From contig CAYREX010000014.1 of NCBI GenBank assembly GCA_964423505.1, positions 12,077-76,076 of the forward strand: 64,000 nt of DNA, read 5' to 3'. Source of the stretch: CAYREX01 sp964423505. Its GTDB lineage: Bacteria; Fermentibacterota; Fermentibacteria; Fermentibacterales; JCC-6. A model generated the notes under the pieces. The model ran no database searches. It was not told the origin of the DNA and was given only the letters and a program-made list of their open reading frames with translations. Positions 26,259 to 35,876 of the stretch are shown here, in pieces (the stretch's first letter is position 1; each line of letters opens with the position of its first letter). The position numbers and the translations under genes are program-made.

Positions 26259-29200
26259 TTGCATGTACTGGCACTGACGCTGGCTCTGCTCCGGTCTGTG
26301 GCCGGACTGCAGGACGACGGAGGCCCCGTGCGCCTGGTCTCGTCCACCGGCGGTGGCTGCACGCTGGATGTAGACGTGACCGTCGCCGCGTTCGTAGAGA
26401 CCGGACAGGGCTGGATGATGGATGTGAGCGGGTTCGAGCCGTCCTTCGAGGAGGGCGACATCCTCAGGCCCTCGCTGACCCTGGTCATCCCGCTCCCTCC
26501 GGACGTTACGCCGGACCTCACCGTAACGCCCGGGGGATCCGTCCCGGTCGATCCGCCCGGGGCGCCGGCCTATGCTCCCGTGCAGCACGGTACCGGTCTG
26601 GCCACCTCCTGGCGGCCCTCCGAGCCGTCGACCGCAGCCGTCCCCCGTGACCTGGGCGAGCTGCGGGTGACCCGACTCGCCGGTACCAGGGTGGCGCTGG
26701 TCACTCTCTACCCGTTCACTTCCGCCAGCCCCTCCTCGGTCCCGGAGGGCCTCAGGGTGGAGCTCGAGTGGCCCGAGACGGCCGGCGGGGTGCCTGTCTC
26801 CGGTCCCCTGCTCCCAGGAGTCTGCCCGCCCGGGGTCCTCTTCTGGCCGGATTCCCCGGAGGATCCCGGGGAGAGCCCGTTCTGGGGGATGCCATGGGCG
26901 AGGATAGAGCTCTCCGGGAGCGGCCTCTACGCGCTTACCGGGAGCGAGCTCGACGCGGCAGGGTGCGAGCTGCTCGGCACGCCCTCCTCGTCGCTCAGGA
27001 TGCTGACCGGCCCCGGCGTGCAGTACGACGTCGAGAAGCCGGGGGAGGAGCACCAGCCGGTCGAGGTGGCGCTGGAGGTAGTGGACGGAGGAGACGGGAG
27101 CTTCGACGCCGCCGACTCCCTCATCTGGTACGGAAGGGCCCTGGAGAGGCTCGTACCGAGCGGCATGCTCGGAATGGAGATGCTGAGCCACGCCTATGCC
27201 GAGCGGAACGTCTACTGGCTGACCTGGGGCGGCGGGGACGGACTGCGGATGACCCGGGAGGAGGCGCTGCCCGACGGCTCTCCGGAGGTGGGCCCTTCGC
27301 TGCCCCACTACGTATGGCAGGAGAGGGAGTACACCTGGCTCCCGCACCGGGAGACGCGTACGGGATGGGCCTGGACACAGCTCTTCGAGGGGGTGCCCGG
27401 CTTCTTCTACTTCAGCACGCCCTCCCCCGAAGGCGGCGGCACGCTGGCCGTCTCGCTGCTCACCGACGCCACAGGCCCGCACGAGGCCGTCTTCCAGCTG
27501 AACGGCTCCACCCTGGCTGAGACCAGCTGGGTCTACACCGGCGAGACCGAGCTCGTCTTCCGGGACCTGGAGCTGGACCCCTCGGTGAACCTGCTCAAGG
27601 TCACCTATGCAGATGGCCCCGGCCAGGTATGGCTGAACCATTTCCAGGTCTCCTACCCGCGGTCGCTGGACCCCGGCCGGGGAAGGCTTCTCCTCACCAA
27701 CCCGCTGGTGGGTCCGCACACCCTCAGGCTGGGCGGTGCAGCCGAGGGATGCAGGCTGCTGGACCTTACCGACCCGTGCCGTCCGGTGGCGCTGGACGGC
27801 CGTCTGGCTGACGGCACGCTCTCCTTCTCCAGGGAGCTGGTACCCTCATCGGCCTTCATCATGGCCCGCCGGGACGACCTCCTCTTCCCCGACACGGTAC
27901 TCGCCGACCCCCCCGGGCGGATACTCGGGACAGGCGTCTCCGGGGACGTAGCCGTGGTCTGCGCCGACACTCTCATGGGCTCCGCCCCGACCATAGAGGC
28001 CATCTACGCAGCCAGGGGGCTCTCCGCCGCAGTCGTCTCCCTCTCCGAGGTCTACGACGAGTTCGGACAGGGAGTGCCGGACCCGGGCGCCGTGAGGTCT
28101 TTCCTGCGCCACGCCCAGGAGAGCTGGCCCGAGCAGGTGCGGGCGCTGCTGCTGGTCGGCGACGGCACGTACGACCCGCTCATGAGGATCAGCGCGGTGC
28201 CCACCCTCATGCCGGTATGGATAGAGCTCGGCCACTCGGACGGCCTGGCCGCGGACGACTTCTACGCCATGACCCACGAGAGCAGCACCCTCCCGGAGCT
28301 GCCGGTCTCGAGGATACCCTCCTCCTCCCCGACGGAGCTCTCGGCCTACCTGGGCAGGCTCATCCGGTACGACTCCTCGCCGCCGTCCGGCGTATGGCGG
28401 GGGCGGGCCGTGCTGCTGGCCGACGACGAGTGGGGCCGCGGGTCGAACGTCGGCGAGAGGGTCCACACCTGGTCATGCGACTCCCTTGCCGAGAAGGTCA
28501 TTCCCCGCCTGATGCAGCGGGACAAGCTCTACCTCGTCGAGTACCCGTGGCCGCCCGGCACCTCCCAGTACGGCATACACCCGGAGAAGCCGGAGGCGAG
28601 GGAGGACCTGGTGGAGCTGCTCGGGGAGGGCTGCGCCTCCCTCACCTTCTTCGGCCACGGCTCCTACGGGCAGATAGCCCACGAGAAGGTGCTCGTCTCC
28701 AGCGACGCGGACAGACTGGGCAATGGAGACAGGCTCCCGGTGGCCGTCTTCGCCAGCTGCGACGTGGCCCACTTCGACCTGGTCTCGGCGGACTGCATGT
28801 CGGAGGAGCTCCTGAACGCCGCGGGCGGTGGCGCCATAGCCGTCATAGCGGCCACCAGGGGAACCTACTCCTACAACAACGAGTACCTGTTCAAGAGCTA
28901 CTACGAGGTCCTCTACGGCGAGGATGCCCCCACCATCGGCGAGGCCCTCTGGGCGGCGAAGGTCATGGGGACCGGGAGCTACTCCAACCACATGAAGTAC
29001 GTAGTGCTCGGAGACGGAGGGCTCACACAGGTTCGGCCGGACGACGAAGGCTGCTCTCTGGTCGTCGAGGGAGACACCCTCAGGAGGGGGAGGATGGCCA
29101 CGGTGGAGGCCGACATCGGCCGGGCGCAGTCGGCGATGGTCCGGGTCACGGAGAGCGGCGGCATTCGTACGTACAACTGTCTCGGCGGCATGGTCCTCGA

Positions 29201-30035
29201 GTACATGGGCTACGGAGCCCCGATCTACAGCGGCATGGTGCATGCGGAGGAGGGCCTGCTCAGCGCCGACTTCTTCGTTCCGGTGCAGGCCGATACCGGC
29301 TCCTGCGCCAGGGCCGGAGCATCCGGCCTGCCGGATGCCACCGTCGCCTGGCTGGAGTGGGTCGGCCTGGTGGACCGGGGGGGGTACAGGCAGGACGAGA
29401 CGCCGCCGGAGGTGGATACCTGGATAGAGGGCTACCGTTACGACGACTCACCGGAGGTGCCCACGGACGCGACCCTCAGGATCGCGGCCACCGACTCCAG
29501 CGGGATATGCAGCATGGGGGGCGGCGCCGGCCGGTCGATACTCATGAGCCTCGACTCCCGGGGGCTCGACCTGAGCAGGTGGTTCCAGTACCTGCCCGAC
29601 AGCTACACCAGTGGAGAGCTGAGCTATCCGCTCCCCGAGCTGGCCGAGGGGCCGCACCGCGCGGTGGTGGTCCTCTGGGACGGCGTTGGCAACTCGGCCA
29701 GGGACACGCTGGACTTCGTGACAGTAGACCTCGAGGAGAGGGCCCTCTCCGATGTCCTGGTGTACCCCAGCCCCGGTTGCGGCCGGCGCTGCTTCAGCTT
29801 CATGGCCGGGGCGGGGGGCACTGTCACCGTGAGCGTCTACACCGTCGCCGGCCGCCGCATATGGGAGCGCACGGTGGAGTGCGGGGCCGGCTACAACCAG
29901 GTCGTCTGGGACGGCCTCGACGCCGACGGGGACCCTCCGGCCACCGGAGCCTATATCTTCCGGGTGAGGCTGGAGGGTCCGGAAGGCTCCGGGAGCCATA
30001 CGGGGGTCCTCGCCAACGTCAGGGAGGGCACATGA
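26259..30035 (+). CDS. Gingipain-like (C25) cysteine peptidase with FlgD-like C-terminal domain, copy 1
   Basis: The 1258-residue secreted protein has a signal peptide from the TTG at 26259 (LHVLALTLALLRSVAG), preceded by AGGAAGGGAG. A long N-terminal beta-rich region follows, then the C25 catalytic domain with His800 (FFGHGSYGQIAHE) and Cys834 (FASCDVAHFD). After a further beta region it ends in a FlgD-Ig/type IX-like module (VLVYPSPG, GYNQVVWDGLDADGD, ATGAYIFRV). Substrate-pocket residues cannot be judged without alignment, so Arg or Lys specificity is not claimed. It is first in a four-gene overlapped operon and divergent from the LolC/E-like operon. Confidence 0.88.
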   Translation: MHVLALTLALLRSVAGLQDDGGPVRLVSSTGGGCTLDVDVTVAAFVETGQGWMMDVSGFEPSFEEGDILRPSLTLVIPLPPDVTPDLTVTPGGSVPVDPPGAPAYAPVQHGTGLATSWRPSEPSTAAVPRDLGELRVTRLAGTRVALVTLYPFTSASPSSVPEGLRVELEWPETAGGVPVSGPLLPGVCPPGVLFWPDSPEDPGESPFWGMPWARIELSGSGLYALTGSELDAAGCELLGTPSSSLRMLTGPGVQYDVEKPGEEHQPVEVALEVVDGGDGSFDAADSLIWYGRALERLVPSGMLGMEMLSHAYAERNVYWLTWGGGDGLRMTREEALPDGSPEVGPSLPHYVWQEREYTWLPHRETRTGWAWTQLFEGVPGFFYFSTPSPEGGGTLAVSLLTDATGPHEAVFQLNGSTLAETSWVYTGETELVFRDLELDPSVNLLKVTYADGPGQVWLNHFQVSYPRSLDPGRGRLLLTNPLVGPHTLRLGGAAEGCRLLDLTDPCRPVALDGRLADGTLSFSRELVPSSAFIMARRDDLLFPDTVLADPPGRILGTGVSGDVAVVCADTLMGSAPTIEAIYAARGLSAAVVSLSEVYDEFGQGVPDPGAVRSFLRHAQESWPEQVRALLLVGDGTYDPLMRISAVPTLMPVWIELGHSDGLAADDFYAMTHESSTLPELPVSRIPSSSPTELSAYLGRLIRYDSSPPSGVWRGRAVLLADDEWGRGSNVGERVHTWSCDSLAEKVIPRLMQRDKLYLVEYPWPPGTSQYGIHPEKPEAREDLVELLGEGCASLTFFGHGSYGQIAHEKVLVSSDADRLGNGDRLPVAVFASCDVAHFDLVSADCMSEELLNAAGGGAIAVIAATRGTYSYNNEYLFKSYYEVLYGEDAPTIGEALWAAKVMGTGSYSNHMKYVVLGDGGLTQVRPDDEGCSLVVEGDTLRRGRMATVEADIGRAQSAMVRVTESGGIRTYNCLGGMVLEYMGYGAPIYSGMVHAEEGLLSADFFVPVQADTGSCARAGASGLPDATVAWLEWVGLVDRGGYRQDETPPEVDTWIEGYRYDDSPEVPTDATLRIAATDSSGICSMGGGAGRSILMSLDSRGLDLSRWFQYLPDSYTSGELSYPLPELAEGPHRAVVVLWDGVGNSARDTLDFVTVDLEERALSDVLVYPSPGCGRRCFSFMAGAGGTVTVSVYTVAGRRIWERTVECGAGYNQVVWDGLDADGDPPATGAYIFRVRLEGPEGSGSHTGVLANVREGT

Positions 30036-30802
30036 CGACCGCCGGCGGGGGAGCGGCCCGGACCGCCATGGAGCAGGCGGCCACGCTGGTGGGTGAGGCT
30101 GGCGCCATAGTCGTATCCACCGGGGCCGGCATGTCCAGCGAGAGCGGCGTCAGGACCTTCAGGGGCAGGGACGGCTGGTGGCGCGAGCGGCGCGCGGAGG
30201 AGCTGGCGACACCGGAGGCCCTCAGGCGCGATCCCCGGCTCGTATGGGAGTGGTACGCCGAGCGACTTCTCGCCAGCCGGGAGCTGACGCCTCACCCCGG
30301 CTACGACGCCCTTGTGAGACTGGAGCGTGAGGGCGGCGCCAGGACCACCGTGGTGACCCAGAACGTCGACGGGCTCCACAGCCGCGCGGGCAGCCGGGAC
30401 GTCGTAGAGCTGCACGGGAGCCTCCGCAGCGCCTCCTGCCTGGACCGCTGCGGGGAGGCGCCGGTGACGATTGACGGGGAGCTGCTCTCCGAGCTGCCGC
30501 CGAGGTGCCCCTGCGGGAGCCTGCTCAGGCCGGACGTCGTCCTCTTCGGGGAGCCGCTCCCGGAGGACTCGCTCAGGAGGGCGTTCAGGCTGGCCGCCAA
30601 ATGCGACGTCATGCTGGTGGTCGGCACCTCCATGCTGGTCTACCCGGCGGCGGCCCTTCCGCACCTGGCGCTGGAGAGGAGCGTGCCCGTGGTCGAGGTC
30701 AACACCGATGCTACCTCGATCACCCGGCACCCCGGAGTGGTCCACCTCCTTGGCCCCGCCGGAGAGGTGCTCCCGGAGCTCCTGGCGGAGGCGGGGATAT
30801 GA
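30032..30802 (+). CDS. Sir2-family NAD-dependent protein deacylase
   Basis: The 256-residue sirtuin has the NAD site (VVSTGAGMSSESGVRTFRG), the TQNVDGLH loop, catalytic His128 (VVELHGSL), a four-cysteine zinc site (SCLDRC, RCPC) and the RPDVVLFGE motif. A WYAERL segment gives the YxxR pattern that marks class III sirtuins able to remove succinyl or malonyl groups; that activity is inferred. There is no signal peptide, so it acts in the cytosol although both flanking genes encode secreted peptidases. Both ends overlap neighbours by 4 nt, so it is surely co-translated with them. Confidence 0.95.
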   Translation: MTTAGGGAARTAMEQAATLVGEAGAIVVSTGAGMSSESGVRTFRGRDGWWRERRAEELATPEALRRDPRLVWEWYAERLLASRELTPHPGYDALVRLEREGGARTTVVTQNVDGLHSRAGSRDVVELHGSLRSASCLDRCGEAPVTIDGELLSELPPRCPCGSLLRPDVVLFGEPLPEDSLRRAFRLAAKCDVMLVVGTSMLVYPAAALPHLALERSVPVVEVNTDATSITRHPGVVHLLGPAGEVLPELLAEAGI

Positions 30803-33800
30803 GCCCGGCGCTGCTGCTGGCCTCCATCCTCGCGCTGCCTCCGGCGTCCCCCCTCCTGCCCCCGGCGCAGCCGGTGACCGTGACCTCGCAGGAGCTCCCG
30901 GCGGTCGACCCGTCGGGCGGGTTCGCCGGCACCCTCCGCTTCGGCCCCCCTGCCGTGCATGACCTCGGGAGCGGCTCCTGCGTCTCGCTCCCGGGAGCCG
31001 CGCCGTCGGCCGGCCCGGGGAGCCCTCTCCGTCCGTCGGTGTTCCTCTACGTGCCGGTTCCCCCTTCGGCCGAGCCGGAGCTCACCTGGAGCGCCGGGCC
31101 GCTCATGCCTACCGGTCTGACCGGTACGGAGGCCAGGATGCCCGCGCTGGAGGGCACAGGCCTCGAAACGAGGGAGGTGACGGTCGAGCCGCTCCCCGAC
31201 CGGGAGGAGGGGATGGCCGTCCTCCGGGAAGTGGTGCCCCTGGCCGGCGCGACGGTGGCGGTGGTGGAGGTGATGCCGGTGACGGACGGCGGCCGGTCGT
31301 ACGCCACGACCGTCTTCGTCAGGCTCTCATGGGAGCCGGCCGCGGGAGGGCGCCCGGTATCCGGGAGCCGCCTGCTTTCGATGGTAGCGCCTTCGGGCAC
31401 CCTCTACTGGCCGGCGGAGGAGAGGGAGAGTGAGAGCGTCTTCTGGGGCAGGCCCTGGGCCAGGCTGGCCGTGCCCTCCACGGGACCCTACGCGCTGTCC
31501 TTCGAGGACCTGGCGGCCGCCGGCTGCGAGGTGGAGGGCGCTGGCTGCGCCAGCCTCAGGATGCTGACCGGCCCCGGCCTGATGTTCCCGGACGACCCGG
31601 AGCCCTCCTGGACCGCCAGCGAGGTGGACATCGAGGTGGTGGACTCCGGTAGCGACGGCACCTTCGGCAGCGGAGACAGCATCAGGTTCATCGCCAGGGG
31701 TCTCTCCAGGTGGGAGCCCCGGGCCGGCGGTCCCGAGAGGGTCCAGCACAGGTACGCCACCCACAACGTCTACTGGCTGACCTGGGGAGGCGGGGAGGGG
31801 GGAAGGATGGGCTCCCTGGACGCCACCCCCGACGGCTCGCCGGACTGGGGCCCGGACATCGGGGTCTGGACCTGGCTTCGGGAGGAGGCCGCCTGGCAGC
31901 CGGAGTACGAGACCAGCACCGGATGGGTCTGGGACGAGCTCGAGGAGGGCTCCTCCCTGACGGTGGAGGGAGGCACCGGCGGAGCGTCAGCCACCGGGGA
32001 CATAGTCGCCGAGGTGGCCATGCTCGGTACCGGTACCCACAAGGTCACGCTCTCGGTGGACGGTGAAGACGTGCTCACCGACACCTGGAGCGGCTCGGGC
32101 GACAGGGATCTCGCGGTCGAGGGGGTCACCATCCCCGGCTCGGGGACCCTCTCCGTATCCCTGGTGGAGGAGAGCAACCCCGAGACTATGCTCGGCCCGG
32201 TCAGCTTCACGCTGCGCCATCCGATGCCCCTCTCCCGGGTCGGCGGGATGAGGCTCCTGCCCGGCCTCTCCGGCAAGGGCGGGTACACCTTCACGGTGCC
32301 CGACGTCCCTTCCGGTACCCGCGTCTACGATGTCACCGACACGACGCGGCCCGATCTCCTGACCGGGGTCCAGTGGTCCGGCGACGGCCTCGTGTTCTCC
32401 GTGGAGGTGCTGGACTCCACCGGCCTGATGGTGGTGGAGCCCGGGGACTGGGCCAGGCCGGACACCATACGCCCGGCCTCGCCGGGAAGGCTCCTGGGGA
32501 CCGTTGAAAGCGGAGACCGTCTGCTGGTCACCCACCCCTCGCTGCTGGAGGGGACGTGGGCGCTGTCCGCCGTGGCCTCCTCCATGGGCCGCGAGCCGGT
32601 GGTCGCCACCACCTCCGAGATATACGACGAGCTCGGTTTCGGAGTGGCGGACCCGGGTGCCATCAGGGCCGCGGTCCGATGGGCCATCGACGACTGGGAG
32701 CCGGGCCTCGAGGGGGTTCTGCTGGTGGGGGACGGCCACTACGACATGATGGGCCGCACCTACGCAACCCCGGTCATGGTCCCGCCATGGATAATGCTCG
32801 GCTCGAGGGAGCCCAGCGTCGACGACAACTACGTGATGGCCCATCCGGGGTCCTCGCTGCCGGAGGTTCCCATATCGAGGCTCCCGGTGGAGGATGCCTC
32901 GGAGCTGGGAGCCTGTACGGGCAAGCTGCTCGGGTACCTCGACGGCTCCGCCGGCGGCGGCTGGACGAACCGGGCCATGGTCGTGGCCGACGACGAGTGG
33001 GGGCAGGGCGGCTCCGTGAACGAGACGGAGCACACCCTCGACTGCGAGACGATCGCGGAGGAGGTCCTGCCGAGGAGCACCTCCAGGACGAAGTTCTACA
33101 TGATAGAGTACCCCTGGCCCCCGGGGACCACGCCGGACGGGCCTCACCCGCTCAAGCCGGAGGCCCGGGCAGACCTCATCGAGACCATCTCCCGGGGTCA
33201 CGCCACGCTCCTCTACCTGGGCCACGGCGCCCAGACCCTGATAGCGCACGAGAAGCTGATGCTGGCCTCGGACGTCTCCAGCCTCACCAACGACGGGCGA
33301 CTCTCCGCCTCCTTCTGGGGCACATGCGACGTCGGAAGGTTCGACTCCCCCGGTGCCGACGCCATAGGCGAGGAGATGGTGCTGCACCCGGCCGGCGGCT
33401 CGATAGTATCCGTCGCCGCCACCAGGGGGACCTTCGGGCACAACAACTACTCACTCTTCAGAGGGCTGCTGGACTCCCTCTATGCGATGCCTGACCTCAC
33501 GGTGGCGGACGCCCTCTGGGAGGCCAAGCTGGCGCAGGCCGGATCCTACGCCAGCAACAACAGGCTCTACGTCCTCTTCGGCTACGGCGACATGCCGCTG
33601 AGACTGCCCGGCTCGGACAGCCTGCTGTCGGTCGAGGGGGATACGATGCTCTCCGGAGAGATGAACGCGCTCTCCCTCTCCGGCCTGCAGGAGGACGGCC
33701 TTGCCGTAGTCGAGATACTCGAGTCCTCCGTCCGGGACGTCTACACCTGTCTCGGCGGCGCCGAGCTGGAGTGGCTCAGGTACGGCGGCGTCGCCTTCCG

Positions 33801-34632
33801 GGGGTCCCAGGACGCGATCGGGGGAGGTTTCGAGCTGAGCTGCTTCGTGCCCTACCAGTCCAGGGTCGGCGAGCTCGCCAGGGCCTCCGCGACCATCCTC
33901 TCAGGCAGCAGCACCCTCGTGTCCGCCCTGGACCCGACCGTTCTGGCCCAGGGCTCCCCCTCCGGCGGAGACGTCCAAGGGCCGGATGTGAGCATGTGGA
34001 TAGCCGGATACGAGGGGGTGGAGGACCCGGGCGTCACCGGCGACGTGGTGCTGGAGGCCGTCCTGTCCGACGAGAGCGGCATCTGCTTCCTCGGCGGCTC
34101 CGGACGGCAGCTGACCCTCTTCACCGACGGTACCGGCACCGACGTCGGGGAGCACTTCCTCTACGAGAGGGGGAGCGCCACCACCGGGAGGCTCACGGTG
34201 CCTGTGGAGGAGCTGGTGGAGGGCGACCACAGGTTCATCCTCTGGAGCTTCGACGGGCTGGGCAACGGGGCCAGGGACACCCTCGACTTCCACACGGTGA
34301 GCGGGTCGGACCTGGGCCTCTCGGAGGTGCTGGTCTACCCCAACCCGGGGGACGGCCTCCGCTGCTTCAGCTTCAGGGTGACCGAGGCGAGCACCGTCTC
34401 GGTCTCCGTCTACACCATCGCCGGCAGGCGGGTCGAGCAGATCTCCGCCTCCTGCGGACAGGGATACAACCAGGTTCTCTGGGACGGGCTCGACAGGGAC
34501 GGCGACCCCCTGGCCACCGGCTCGTACATCTACTCGATAGAGGCAACCGCGTCCGGCTCGAGCGTGTTCGACAGGACCGCTTCCGAGACCGGGGTGCTGG
34601 TCGTCGTCCGCGAGGGGGAGGTACCGCTGTGA
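30799..34632 (+). CDS. Gingipain-like (C25) cysteine peptidase with FlgD-like C-terminal domain, copy 2
   Basis: The 1277-residue paralogue of the product of 26259-30035 keeps the same domain order. It has a signal peptide (SPALLLASILALPPASP), an N-terminal beta region with the shared SLRMLTGPG and NVYWLTWGGG motifs, a C25 domain with His809 (YLGHGAQTLIAHE) and Cys843 (FWGTCDVGRFD), and a C-terminal FlgD-like module (VLVYPNPG, GYNQVLWDGLDRDGD, ATGSYIYSI). The GTC versus ASC context of the nucleophile suggests the two copies have diverged. The ATG overlaps the sirtuin stop as ATGA. The stop overlaps the next start as GTGA. Confidence 0.88.
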   Translation: MSPALLLASILALPPASPLLPPAQPVTVTSQELPAVDPSGGFAGTLRFGPPAVHDLGSGSCVSLPGAAPSAGPGSPLRPSVFLYVPVPPSAEPELTWSAGPLMPTGLTGTEARMPALEGTGLETREVTVEPLPDREEGMAVLREVVPLAGATVAVVEVMPVTDGGRSYATTVFVRLSWEPAAGGRPVSGSRLLSMVAPSGTLYWPAEERESESVFWGRPWARLAVPSTGPYALSFEDLAAAGCEVEGAGCASLRMLTGPGLMFPDDPEPSWTASEVDIEVVDSGSDGTFGSGDSIRFIARGLSRWEPRAGGPERVQHRYATHNVYWLTWGGGEGGRMGSLDATPDGSPDWGPDIGVWTWLREEAAWQPEYETSTGWVWDELEEGSSLTVEGGTGGASATGDIVAEVAMLGTGTHKVTLSVDGEDVLTDTWSGSGDRDLAVEGVTIPGSGTLSVSLVEESNPETMLGPVSFTLRHPMPLSRVGGMRLLPGLSGKGGYTFTVPDVPSGTRVYDVTDTTRPDLLTGVQWSGDGLVFSVEVLDSTGLMVVEPGDWARPDTIRPASPGRLLGTVESGDRLLVTHPSLLEGTWALSAVASSMGREPVVATTSEIYDELGFGVADPGAIRAAVRWAIDDWEPGLEGVLLVGDGHYDMMGRTYATPVMVPPWIMLGSREPSVDDNYVMAHPGSSLPEVPISRLPVEDASELGACTGKLLGYLDGSAGGGWTNRAMVVADDEWGQGGSVNETEHTLDCETIAEEVLPRSTSRTKFYMIEYPWPPGTTPDGPHPLKPEARADLIETISRGHATLLYLGHGAQTLIAHEKLMLASDVSSLTNDGRLSASFWGTCDVGRFDSPGADAIGEEMVLHPAGGSIVSVAATRGTFGHNNYSLFRGLLDSLYAMPDLTVADALWEAKLAQAGSYASNNRLYVLFGYGDMPLRLPGSDSLLSVEGDTMLSGEMNALSLSGLQEDGLAVVEILESSVRDVYTCLGGAELEWLRYGGVAFRGSQDAIGGGFELSCFVPYQSRVGELARASATILSGSSTLVSALDPTVLAQGSPSGGDVQGPDVSMWIAGYEGVEDPGVTGDVVLEAVLSDESGICFLGGSGRQLTLFTDGTGTDVGEHFLYERGSATTGRLTVPVEELVEGDHRFILWSFDGLGNGARDTLDFHTVSGSDLGLSEVLVYPNPGDGLRCFSFRVTEASTVSVSVYTIAGRRVEQISASCGQGYNQVLWDGLDRDGDPLATGSYIYSIEATASGSSVFDRTASETGVLVVVREGEVPL

Positions 34633-35792
34633 GCAGGGACGGGGGCGGTGACGCCAAGATAAGATGGCTGTGGGAGCAGGTGGAGAGGGCCAGGGAGGAT
34701 GACGACCCGGAGAGGGCGAGGGAGAGCCTGGAGAGGCTGCTGGCCGACCCGGCCGTGAGGGGAACCTCCGACGAGGACCTGGCCATGCTGAGCCTCTCCC
34801 AGCTGGACCTCGACGAGGGGAGGGCAAGGGACGTCTCACTGCGGCTGGCCGACTTCGAGTGGCACGGTGTACCCAGCCCCGCCGGCCTCCTGCTGGCCTC
34901 GGACATCTACCTGAAGCTGGAGTGGTTCCCCCAGGCCAGGGAGGCGCTGGAGGCCTACCTCGAGCTGCTGCCGGAGGACCTCGACGCCCGGAGGAAGCTG
35001 GGGCTGGTCCTGCTCATGTCGGACGAGGACGCCGAGGCGGAGAGGCTCCTGGTGGGGGTCTCCCGGAGGGAGCGGAGCAGGGTGCCGGCCACCCTGACCT
35101 ACCTCGCCCTGCTGGAGGCCAAGAGGGGGAGGCTCGAGGAGAGCCTCCACCTCCTGCTGCAGGCCAGGGACCTGGCGCCGTTCGACAGGCGGATAGAGCA
35201 CACGCTCCTCCGCATCGAGGCGCTGCGGGTGAGCCTGAAGCGGAAGGCCCTGGACAGCTCCGGGCTCTCCCTGGAAGACGTGGTGGCCGGGATGGTGAGC
35301 GGCATGCTGGAGCTGCACGGTTACTCGCGGGACATGGCCCGGAGGGCCAGGGAGGTATGGACGGCGTTCTGCAGCCGGGTCAGCCCCACGGGCAGGAAGC
35401 CTGCCATCTGGGCCGCAGCCCTGGAGTACTCCGTCACCCGCTCCGGGCCGCACTTCACACAGGAGCAGCTCGCCTCCGAGTACGGCGTCTCCGCCAGCCA
35501 GCTGAGGGATCACTACCATGCCCTTCTCGAGGCGATCGAGCCGGAGCTCCTCGATGGCGGCAACCTGCTGACCGAGACCGAGGCGGCCGGCTCGGGGCTC
35601 TCCAGGCTGGTCAGGCGGGAGGAGCTCTCCGAGGTCATCGCCTCCGCCGCCGCCGATCTCGAGCGCTTCTCCGGACCCGGCGAGCTCTGCGACTGGGTCT
35701 GGGAGAGGATAGAGCCGGCGGGCGAGAACGAGCGCAGGGAGATAGAGTCGTTCCTCGGATACATATGGAGCAGGAGGACCACCGAGGGCTGA
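34629..35792 (+). CDS. TPR protein with C-terminal TFIIB/cyclin-like repeat
   Basis: The 387-residue cytosolic protein starts at the GTG overlapping the C25 stop. Residues about 10-200 form TPR-like repeats (DIYLKLEWFPQAREALEAYL, LALLEAKRGRLEESLHLLL). Residues about 215-310 contain RKPAIWAAALEYSV and FTQEQLASEYGVSASQLRDHY, which strongly recall a cyclin-fold repeat of archaeal/eukaryotic TFIIB. Some bacterial TPR or SEC-C proteins carry such a domain. Function unknown; it could bind nucleic acid or the protein products of this operon. It is the last gene before a likely promoter at 35800. Confidence 0.65.
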   Translation: MSRDGGGDAKIRWLWEQVERAREDDDPERARESLERLLADPAVRGTSDEDLAMLSLSQLDLDEGRARDVSLRLADFEWHGVPSPAGLLLASDIYLKLEWFPQAREALEAYLELLPEDLDARRKLGLVLLMSDEDAEAERLLVGVSRRERSRVPATLTYLALLEAKRGRLEESLHLLLQARDLAPFDRRIEHTLLRIEALRVSLKRKALDSSGLSLEDVVAGMVSGMLELHGYSRDMARRAREVWTAFCSRVSPTGRKPAIWAAALEYSVTRSGPHFTQEQLASEYGVSASQLRDHYHALLEAIEPELLDGGNLLTETEAAGSGLSRLVRREELSEVIASAAADLERFSGPGELCDWVWERIEPAGENERREIESFLGYIWSRRTTEG

Positions 35793-35799
35793 CAGCCGA

Positions 35800-35830
35800 T
35801 TTCGCTCCGTCGAGACGACCCGGTTATATT
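35800..35830 (+). promoter_or_regulatory. Promoter-like element before ppdK
   Basis: TATATT at 35825-35830 is a good -10 element, 46 nt before the start codon. The best -35 candidate is TTTCGCT beginning at 35800, which is far from TTGACA. A similar TTTCGC/TATAAT pair occurs at 59698. Confidence 0.4.
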
Positions 35831-35876
35831 ACCTGCTCTGCGCGAGATGATTCCCACCTCAGGAGGAAGGGGTCCG

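Noticed and set aside
24882..27719. Leftward extension of the transglutaminase frame to about 1270 codons
   Set aside because: The extension reads antisense through the permease and C25 genes with low-complexity Arg/Gly/Pro composition. The ATG at 24881 with coupled overlap explains the start.
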